DNA of 12,302 bases, taken from positions 1 through 12,302 of the forward strand of contig JBJXHH010000118.1 of assembly GCA_046160675.1 (NCBI GenBank). Direction: 5' to 3'. This DNA is from JACMJP01 sp046160675. Its GTDB lineage: Bacteria; Bacteroidota; Bacteroidia; Chitinophagales; BACL12. This document shows, piece by piece, positions 6,692-12,302 of the stretch (the first letter of the stretch is position 1; each line of letters opens with the position of its first letter). The notes under the pieces are model-generated. The model searched no databases, was not told the origin of the DNA, and saw only the letters and a program-made list of their open reading frames with translations. The position numbers were made by a program, and so were the translations under genes.

Positions 6692-6720
6692 TTGCAAAAC
6701 ATTTTTTTGCCTTAACTTTA
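6692..6720 (+). promoter_or_regulatory. Candidate Bacteroidota-type promoter for the M43 protease gene
   Basis: TTG at 6692-6694, 18 bases of spacer, then TAACTTTA at 6713-6720. This fits the phylum pattern TTG-N(17-23)-TAnnTTTG except for the last base of the -7 element. Transcription would start shortly after 6720, giving a leader of roughly 15 bases before ATG 6741. Assigned by pattern only. Confidence 0.45.
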
Positions 6721-6740
6721 AAGTTTAATTTCCATAAATT

Positions 6741-8843
6741 ATGAAAAGAATATTTACCCTCGGTATGGCTGCTCTCCTCCTTTCTTTTACAGCCCATGCC
6801 CAACGTACTTGCGGTACCACAGAAAAAGACGCCATGCTTCAGCTAAGTGACCCTAATTATGTCGCTAACAAGGAACGAATCGAAGAGTTTACAAAGCGTT
6901 ACCTGGAAAAGAAAGAAACCACAGGCGAATCGAGGGGCGGGAGTATTATTACCATCCCCGTTGTGGTTCATGTAGTTTGGAATACTGATGACGAAAATAT
7001 AAGCGACGCACAGGCTATCAGCCAAATAGATGTACTGAATGAAGATTTCAGGCGGATGAATGCTGATGCTTCTGAAACACCTTCTGATTTTGAAGATGTG
7101 GCTGCAGATTTTGAAATAGAATTTTGCCTGGCAACGGTTGACCCTGACGGGAACCCAACTTCAGGCATCGTTAGGGTGGAAACAGATGTTGATGCTTTCG
7201 GTCTGGATGATGGGGTTAAATTCACTTCTATGGGGGGATCAGATGCTTGGCCTGCTGATGAATATTTAAATATGTGGTGCTGTGACCTGGGTCCCGGTTT
7301 ATTGGGATATGCGCAGTTTCCCGGTGGGTCACCCTCTACTGATGGTGTAGTAATAACATACTCATCATTCGGAAGAGAAGGATATGTAATACCTCCTTAT
7401 CATCTTGGAAGAACAGGAACACATGAAGTAGGGCACTGGCTCAATCTCAGGCATATTTGGGGTGATGACGGCGACTGTTCAGAACCAGAAGACTTTTGTG
7501 ATGATACGCCTGCTCAAATGAACTCAACTTATGGTTGCCCCAGCCATCCTTACGATGACGGTTGCGGGGATGCCATTATGTTTCAAAACTATATGGACTA
7601 CACGGATGATGAGTGTTATAACATGCTCACACTTGACCAGAAAGACAGAGCAAGAGCTTTGTTTGAACCGGGTGGTGCAAGGTACGACCTACAGTTTTCT
7701 ACCAAATGTTTTTCCTATGATTATGATGCCCAAGTTGTAGACATAGTTTCTCCAACAGGAACTTATTGCTATGATACGTTTAACCCGGTTGTAACAATAG
7801 GTAATTCCGGACTAGTTACACTTACATCCATCGATATTAATTATTCGGTTGATGGGGGTGCATCATCAACATATTTCTGGACAGGAAGCCTTGGCCCCGG
7901 CGACCAGGAAAATGTGAACCTTCCAACTCTAAGCCTTTCAGAAGGTGTACATAATCTTACAGTGTCTGTAAGTAACCCGAATGGAAACATTGATGAGTTT
8001 GCTGATAACAATACAGACGTAAGTGACTTTGTGGTGAATGTTACCGGTTTTGCATTACCCCTCATCCAGGGGTTTGAAGACGGCGGCTTTCCGTACGCAG
8101 GGTATACCATTAATAACCCTGACGAGCTTTGGACCTGGGAGCAAACCAGTCTTGCTGCCAAAACAGGAGCTTCTTCTATTTATATAAACACATTTAACAT
8201 TTCAGACATAGGGGAATATGATGAATTTCAATTACCCGCTTATAACATGGAAGGCCTAACGGCAGCTCACATAGATTTTGATCTGGCAAATGCCGCTTAT
8301 TCTTATAGCGATGACTGGTCAGATACTTTATCAATGTATGTGAGTGGCGATTGTGGTATAACATGGACGAGAATCTGGCAGAAATTTAAACCGGACCTAG
8401 GTACAGCCTCTCCTACAGGAACTAACTTTATACCAACCAACTCACAATGGAGAACTGAATCTGTAAGCCTTACACCCTACATTGCTGACAAACTGATCAT
8501 CAGGTTCCGTTCTTCTTCAAACTGGGAGAACAATACTTTCCTTGACAACATTAACATGAATTCAGGAAGCGTAGATGTGCTGGATGTTAATGCTGTAAAC
8601 TTCACGGTATATCCTGTACCTGCAGGCAATTTGCTGAACCTTGAATATTATATAGCTGAACCTAATAGTATTGTAGCAGAGATTTATGATGCATTGGGAC
8701 AACTTGTGATGAGTGAAGAATTAAAAGGAACGGTAGGGAATAATACCACTACCCTGCCTGTAAGAAGTCTTACTCCTGGCTACTACACAATAAAACTTAT
8801 TAGCGGAGGCAAATTTGCCACCGGCACTTTCATGAAGGATTGA
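6741..8843 (+). CDS. Secreted M43 (pappalysin/cytophagalysin) zinc metalloprotease, T9SS cargo
   Basis: A 700-residue multidomain secreted protease. Signal peptide 1-21 (cleavage at AHAQ). Residues about 22-66 form a likely propeptide, with Cys24 as a possible zinc-blocking Cys. The M43 catalytic domain spans about 67-312: the zinc site HEVGHWLNLRH at 228-238 gives ligands His228, His232 and His238 with base Glu229, and the Met-turn YMDYTDDEC is at 284-292. Several Cys (246, 253, 266, 275, 292) probably form disulfides. Next comes a CARDB/Ig-like domain (about 325-434: DIVSPTGTYC, VTIGNSG, DEFADNN), then a jelly-roll or MAM-like region (about 440-607). A T9SS type A sorting domain (about 620-700) contains NFTVYPVPAGN, YDALGQLV and LTPGYYTIKL. 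The protein should cross the outer membrane by T9SS and act on extracellular proteins; the substrate is unknown. It stands alone, with its own promoter pattern and a strong terminator. Confidence 0.93.
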   Translation: MKRIFTLGMAALLLSFTAHAQRTCGTTEKDAMLQLSDPNYVANKERIEEFTKRYLEKKETTGESRGGSIITIPVVVHVVWNTDDENISDAQAISQIDVLNEDFRRMNADASETPSDFEDVAADFEIEFCLATVDPDGNPTSGIVRVETDVDAFGLDDGVKFTSMGGSDAWPADEYLNMWCCDLGPGLLGYAQFPGGSPSTDGVVITYSSFGREGYVIPPYHLGRTGTHEVGHWLNLRHIWGDDGDCSEPEDFCDDTPAQMNSTYGCPSHPYDDGCGDAIMFQNYMDYTDDECYNMLTLDQKDRARALFEPGGARYDLQFSTKCFSYDYDAQVVDIVSPTGTYCYDTFNPVVTIGNSGLVTLTSIDINYSVDGGASSTYFWTGSLGPGDQENVNLPTLSLSEGVHNLTVSVSNPNGNIDEFADNNTDVSDFVVNVTGFALPLIQGFEDGGFPYAGYTINNPDELWTWEQTSLAAKTGASSIYINTFNISDIGEYDEFQLPAYNMEGLTAAHIDFDLANAAYSYSDDWSDTLSMYVSGDCGITWTRIWQKFKPDLGTASPTGTNFIPTNSQWRTESVSLTPYIADKLIIRFRSSSNWENNTFLDNINMNSGSVDVLDVNAVNFTVYPVPAGNLLNLEYYIAEPNSIVAEIYDALGQLVMSEELKGTVGNNTTTLPVRSLTPGYYTIKLISGGKFATGTFMKD

Positions 8844-8875
8844 TGAGTTGAGTAGTTAATGAGAATAAAAAATTG

Positions 8876-8902
8876 AAGCAGGGTTAAGCCCTGCTTTTTT
8901 TT
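8876..8902 (+). terminator. Intrinsic terminator of the M43 protease gene
   Basis: The stem AAGCAGGG (8876-8883) pairs perfectly with CCCTGCTT (8889-8896) around a five-base loop, and T continues to 8902. It lies 33 bases after the protease stop on the same strand, a textbook rho-independent terminator. Confidence 0.9.
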
Positions 8903-8950
8903 GTAAGTACTTTCTGAAGTTACTTCATGTGATGGATAACATTAAACCTA

Positions 8951-8986
8951 AATTAAAAAGCCGCAAGAGGTTTTTTCCTGCGGCTT
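8951..8986 (-). terminator. Intrinsic terminator of the FG-GAP propeller gene
   Basis: On the minus strand AAGCCGCA pairs with TGCGGCTT (plus positions 8979-8986 and 8958-8965) around an A-rich loop. The stem is followed by TTTTTAATT (complement of 8951-8959). It sits 23 bases beyond the propeller gene's stop. With the plus-strand terminator, it makes a back-to-back insulator between the convergent genes. Confidence 0.8.
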
Positions 8987-9009
8987 CATTTTAAGAACAC
9001 GGTAAAAAA

Positions 9010-10812
9010 TTATTTTATCACTTCAAACTTTGCTGAAAACCTTTCTTCGCCTGACTGTAAAATGCAGTTATATATTCCTGCCGGCAGCTTTTTTACTGAA
9101 ATTGTTTTTTGATAATTACCGGCATCAGTTCTTTCCTTCAACTCTGTGTGAACAACCTTTCCATTTGAATCAACCAGGGAAACAGATATGTACATTTCTT
9201 TTATAGCATCGAATTCAATCTTCAAAGAATTTTTAGCAGGGTTAGGAAATATTTTAAGGCCTGCCTTAGTGGAATTAAATTCATTCTCCTGCAGAGTTGT
9301 AAAGTTGCATTCTCCTTCGTTTATGAAATAAAATTTATTTACTGCCACATTTGTACAAATATCCACCTGCCCCGAAGGCCATTCTATGATTATAGAATCT
9401 ATCACCGTTGCGTTTTTCAGCCCGAATTCTACATTCAATGAATTCATACTGTTAAAAGAATTTTGGGCGCTTACTTCCCGCATTTGCCAAACAGCTGCAC
9501 CATCAAGCAATGCCTTACATCGTACTCTTGCACCTATGGCCGATCGATTTGATGCAGTTCCGTTCAAAAGAACATTTACCCAGTTGTAACCATTCTCAGT
9601 ATCATTCCGGAATAGTGCTTTATTGGTTTCAGTACCCATCACATATAAGTCAATATCTCCATCATTATCAAAATCCCCGGCTGATGCTCCCCAGAAATAC
9701 CCTGTTTCCTCCACAAAGGCAAGGTCGTCAATCTTCGTAAAACTCCCGTCCCCGTTATTGTTATAGTAAAAACATTTTGCCGGGCCATCATTGGTTACAA
9801 AACAATCCAGGTCACCGTCATTGTCAAAATCTTCCCACACACTTGCAAGAGAAAATGCTTCGTCGCTAACAATGCTGCCTACTTCATCTGCAGTTTTTGA
9901 AATAAATGTTTCACCATCATGTTCATATAAATTATTGGGCATACCTGATGGAAACCCGCCCCAATAATTTGTAAGATATGCATCCAGGTCGCCGTCATTG
10001 TCATAATCAATCCAGTTCCAAACCTGTCCGTCAAGAGAATCGGTGGCTATTGGGGAGGTAGTGATCTTTGTAAAATACCCTGTAAGCCCCGTTTCAATAA
10101 ATTCATTTTTATATAAATAATCCGGCAGGCGGGTTCCTACGGCGGGTCCGCTGCCAATAAAACAATCTAAGTCTCCGTCAAAATCATAATCACTCCAGGT
10201 GGCAACTGTATAGGGAGCAGTGAGTTGTTCAATAAGGGAAGTATCCAGTTTTGTAAAAAACTCATCCCCATTGTTGAGCAATAATTTATTTCCATCGTCA
10301 ATGGCAGCAAAACCAAATGGCGCAGCTATCACTATATCAGCATAACTATCATTATTCATATCCCCGAAACTGGATGCCCAGCCCCGCAGTGCAAGGCTAT
10401 CATTTAAGTCGCCATTATAATTTTTTGAGAACGTTCCATCGCCGTTGTTTTTATACAGAGATGAACCCCTGGTATTCCCACCTGAAATAAAACAATCAAT
10501 AAAGCCATCATTGTTATAATCTGCCCAGGAAGTTCCCAGCCCGGAGGTGACGTTAAGTGCTGAAGTTTCTGCCTTCGAAAAATTTCCTCCCCCTTCATTG
10601 TGATATACTGCAGTTCGAACAGCAAACAGGTCAAGCAACCCGTCATTGTCATAATCTATCCATGCACACCCAACATATGCACTGCTGCTTCCAGGTAGAG
10701 GACCTTCCTCGGTAACAGGGTTACTTTCATCAGTAATTTTTGTGAATACCGGTTGGGCAGAAATTGAAAATCCAATATGTGCAAATGAAAAGATGAGAAA
10801 TAGGTTTTTCAT
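9010..10812 (-). CDS. Secreted FG-GAP/VCBS seven-repeat propeller protein with ASPIC/UnbV domain, T9SS cargo
   Basis: A 600-residue secreted protein related to CRTAC1/UnbV-type proteins. Signal peptide 1-19 (cleavage at ISAQ). Seven acidic Ca2+-loop repeats of the form DxDxDGxxD start near residues 53, 98, 151, 208, 269, 328 and 380, 45-61 residues apart, as expected for a seven-bladed beta-propeller. The third (DMNNDSYADIV) lacks the usual Gly and is divergent. Three repeats (98, 208, 328) carry a Cys in a DCF motif. An ASPIC/UnbV domain follows (about 410-485: SNRSAIGARVRC, EVSAQNSF, IIIEWPSGQVD). A T9SS type A sorting domain (about 518-600) has IFPNPAKN, VDSNGKVV and LPAGIYNCIL. A surface adhesion or carbohydrate/protein-binding role is likely; no catalytic residues are recognisable. 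The ATG at 10812 lies directly before the signal. The gene is 75 bases downstream of the AraC regulator on the same strand. Confidence 0.92.
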   Translation of the reverse strand: MKNLFLIFSFAHIGFSISAQPVFTKITDESNPVTEEGPLPGSSSAYVGCAWIDYDNDGLLDLFAVRTAVYHNEGGGNFSKAETSALNVTSGLGTSWADYNNDGFIDCFISGGNTRGSSLYKNNGDGTFSKNYNGDLNDSLALRGWASSFGDMNNDSYADIVIAAPFGFAAIDDGNKLLLNNGDEFFTKLDTSLIEQLTAPYTVATWSDYDFDGDLDCFIGSGPAVGTRLPDYLYKNEFIETGLTGYFTKITTSPIATDSLDGQVWNWIDYDNDGDLDAYLTNYWGGFPSGMPNNLYEHDGETFISKTADEVGSIVSDEAFSLASVWEDFDNDGDLDCFVTNDGPAKCFYYNNNGDGSFTKIDDLAFVEETGYFWGASAGDFDNDGDIDLYVMGTETNKALFRNDTENGYNWVNVLLNGTASNRSAIGARVRCKALLDGAAVWQMREVSAQNSFNSMNSLNVEFGLKNATVIDSIIIEWPSGQVDICTNVAVNKFYFINEGECNFTTLQENEFNSTKAGLKIFPNPAKNSLKIEFDAIKEMYISVSLVDSNGKVVHTELKERTDAGNYQKTISVKKLPAGIYNCILQSGEERFSAKFEVIK

Positions 10813-10887
10813 AACTGGTTTTTTTTGCGAAATTGATTACACAAAACAAAAGCAGCGTCCTGAATTATAATCTCAGACTTAATTTTT

Positions 10888-12096
10888 TTACGCAATAGCT
10901 TTATGTAATGCCTGTTTCCTATACTCGGATGGTGCCATGCCAGTAGCTTTCTTAAACACTGCGTTGAAAGTGGCTTTATTGCTAAAGCCCGCATCAAAAG
11001 CTATTGACAAAATCTTAGCGTCATAATGGGGGTCAGCCAATAATCTTTTTGCCTCGTTCACCCTGTAAGTATTTATAAATTCAGAAAAGTTCTCATGGAG
11101 CAGCTCATTTAGTATCTGTGAAAGATGGTGACTTGAGAGTTCAAGTTTTTCAGCTAGCTGTTGAATTTTGATAGAGTTGTTAAGAAAAGGTTTTTCGGTT
11201 TCCATGAGCAGGATGAGTTTCTCAAGATACACCTTGGCATCTTCTTCCTTTAGAGTGGAACGCAAGTATTTTTTCTGCTTTTCAAAACTCATAGCAGGGA
11301 TAACTTTTGTTTCCCTATATCGGCTCTCTGTTTCCTCCCCTATCTTGATTATAGGATCATGAAATATTTCCGGCTGCCTGAATCCCATGTATCCAACTGT
11401 ATATATAAATACACTCATTGCGGCACTTATTGCATAGTCATATTCGATCTTGAGCCACCCCGCCCAAACCAACACATAATAACTGATACCGGCAAGTGCA
11501 AACAAAAAGTAGAGACGTACAACAGTCTTCAACCAATTGTATTTTATCTTTTCTTCTTCCAAGGCATAAGCATTCAATTTTTGTTTTTCCTTTCTAACGT
11601 ATAAGTAAATGATAACAGCATACACAAGCATACTGAAACACTGCAGTTCATAAAAGAAGTTATTCAAATTGTCAATTACATAGCCGAAAGGGATGAAGTA
11701 GTTATCCCGCAGAAACGGGATGACACCGAAAATATTTCTTGCAAGTAGAGGCAGCATAAAAACTGCATGTAAGGCAAACGGTATATAATGCCAATAATAT
11801 CTCTTTGGTGTTCTTTTTTCATTGAGGCGCCAGAGATATACATACGTCAGTGGGCCGTAAAGAAAAGGCAGGGGTGCTACCCATCCATCTGTGAACCGAT
11901 AAACTTGGTTGTACCCTGTCCAAAATAAAACATAATAAATCATGCTTACAGAAAAGAGAAACATGATTAGCGCCAGGATATGATTTGCCTGTTTGTTGCC
12001 ACCCCGCTGCATAAATAAAAGAAGGGAGAGGAACAATCCCTGCACAGCAGAAATAAGAAATATGATAGTACAGGTATCGAATGAAGGTTGCTGCAT
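10888..12096 (-). CDS. Membrane-anchored AraC-family transcriptional regulator (seven TM helices plus HTH)
   Basis: About 402 residues. I chose ATG 12096 (MQQPSFDT) rather than the upstream in-frame TTG at 12120, because that TTG overlaps a perfect -7-like element and adds eight Cys-rich residues before the first helix. In this numbering, seven hydrophobic segments lie near 9-29, 38-59, 73-89, 102-121, 147-167, 193-213 and 220-238. A charged linker (about 240-300) follows, then the AraC-type double helix-turn-helix at about 308-394, with IQQLAEKLELSSHHLSQILNE, the recognition-helix segment AFDAGFSNKATFNAVFKKATG and the closing MAPSEYRKQ. This 7TM-AraC architecture is common in Bacteroidota. 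It suggests a membrane receptor that binds DNA directly; the ligand is unknown. The adjacent propeller gene on the same strand is the obvious candidate target, which is inference. No terminator is seen between the two, so read-through is possible. Confidence 0.92.
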   Translation of the reverse strand: MQQPSFDTCTIIFLISAVQGLFLSLLLFMQRGGNKQANHILALIMFLFSVSMIYYVLFWTGYNQVYRFTDGWVAPLPFLYGPLTYVYLWRLNEKRTPKRYYWHYIPFALHAVFMLPLLARNIFGVIPFLRDNYFIPFGYVIDNLNNFFYELQCFSMLVYAVIIYLYVRKEKQKLNAYALEEEKIKYNWLKTVVRLYFLFALAGISYYVLVWAGWLKIEYDYAISAAMSVFIYTVGYMGFRQPEIFHDPIIKIGEETESRYRETKVIPAMSFEKQKKYLRSTLKEEDAKVYLEKLILLMETEKPFLNNSIKIQQLAEKLELSSHHLSQILNELLHENFSEFINTYRVNEAKRLLADPHYDAKILSIAFDAGFSNKATFNAVFKKATGMAPSEYRKQALHKAIA

Positions 12097-12109
12097 TGTA
12101 CAGTGCAAA

Positions 12110-12143
12110 CAAAAATACAATTCCGCTTTACAAGCCCATCAAA
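12110..12143 (-). promoter_or_regulatory. Candidate Bacteroidota-type promoter of the 7TM-AraC gene
   Basis: On the minus strand TTTG (12143-12140), a 22-base spacer, and TATTTTTG (12117-12110), an exact match to the -7 consensus TAnnTTTG. The spacer is at the long end of the accepted 17-23 range. Transcription would start only a few bases before ATG 12096, giving a very short leader. This element also argues against the TTG 12120 start. Confidence 0.5.
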
Positions 12144-12302
12144 TTTTAACGAATGCAGGGTAATTTTACAAAACAATGTTTACAAGCCACAAATCAAAGA
12201 TGCAATTGTATATATCTATATCTTCATAGAAAAGAAAGGAGGCCCGTAATTTTTTTTACACAAATAAGGCAGTTATAAAAAAAAAACTCACTTTTGCCGT
12301 TC
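12144..12302. other. AT-rich non-coding stretch at right edge
   Basis: I find no supportable gene, RNA or terminator here. It contains a TA-rich run near 12208-12226, two A/T homopolymer tracts (near 12250 and 12280), and a Shine-Dalgarno-like AAAGGAGG at 12235-12242 that is not followed by a start codon at useful distance. It is probably the upstream control region of the AraC-type gene plus the flank of a neighbour outside the window. Confidence 0.5.

Noticed and set aside
7841..8161. 106-residue minus-strand open frame
   Set aside because: Antisense to the CARDB and jelly-roll part of the M43 protease; no signal, family or independent support.
11819..12112. 97-residue minus-strand frame near the start of the AraC gene
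   Set aside because: Same strand but out of frame with the seven-helix regulator, whose membrane segments and HTH are unmistakable.
12235..12242. Shine-Dalgarno-like AAAGGAGG on the plus strand
   Set aside because: No ATG, GTG or TTG follows at 5-12 bases and no open frame runs to the window edge; Bacteroidota rarely rely on such sites.
1..12302. CRISPR arrays, tRNA/rRNA genes, insertion sequences, phage or toxin-antitoxin modules
   Set aside because: Scanned by eye on both strands: no regularly spaced repeats, cloverleaf-like segments, transposase motifs or paired toxin-antitoxin frames were seen.

Overview
The window is about 12.3 kb of AT-rich DNA from a member of the Bacteroidota, probably a Chitinophagales-, Saprospirales- or Sphingobacteriales-like lineage. 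Four things support this. Two secreted proteins end in type IX secretion (T9SS) type A sorting domains. DUF4956/DUF2490 and LuxE-like genes of the kind seen in this phylum are present. Start codons mostly lack a Shine-Dalgarno sequence. Two possible promoters fit the Bacteroidota TTG...TAnnTTT(G/A) pattern. Protein names rest on motif recognition by eye; no database search was run.

Layout: (1) Bases 1-1199, plus strand, hold the tail of a DUF4956 membrane protein, a DUF2490 outer-membrane barrel and a small secreted orphan protein. Their reading frames overlap, so they look like one translationally coupled operon. (2) Bases 1206-2722 hold a small lipoprotein gene (minus) divergent from a stand-alone LuxE/acyl-protein-synthetase-like gene (plus). 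(3) Bases 2725-6539, minus strand, form a tight three-gene operon read from right to left: CNNM/CBS/CorC membrane protein, BadF/NagK-type sugar kinase, glucose-6-phosphate isomerase. (4) Bases 6540-6740 are a divergent control region with two inverted repeats and a possible promoter. (5) Bases 6741-8843, plus strand, encode a large secreted M43 (pappalysin/cytophagalysin) metalloprotease. It converges, across two back-to-back terminators, on (6) a minus-strand secreted seven-repeat FG-GAP/VCBS propeller protein with an ASPIC/UnbV domain. (7) Upstream of that, on the same strand, lies a seven-transmembrane AraC-family regulator. The last 180 bases hold its upstream region and no gene I can support.

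How the parts may work together: the kinase and isomerase could feed amino-sugar or cell-wall sugars into central metabolism. The two T9SS cargos are secreted or surface-attached proteins. The membrane-anchored regulator is placed where it could sense an envelope or extracellular signal and control the adjacent propeller gene. The LuxE-like protein suggests an acyl-activation step outside bioluminescence. Most of this is familiar Bacteroidota gene content. I do not see a clear new defence, mobile or RNA system. The least understood parts are the orphan third gene of the DUF4956/DUF2490 cluster, the stand-alone LuxE, and the inverted repeats ahead of the protease gene.
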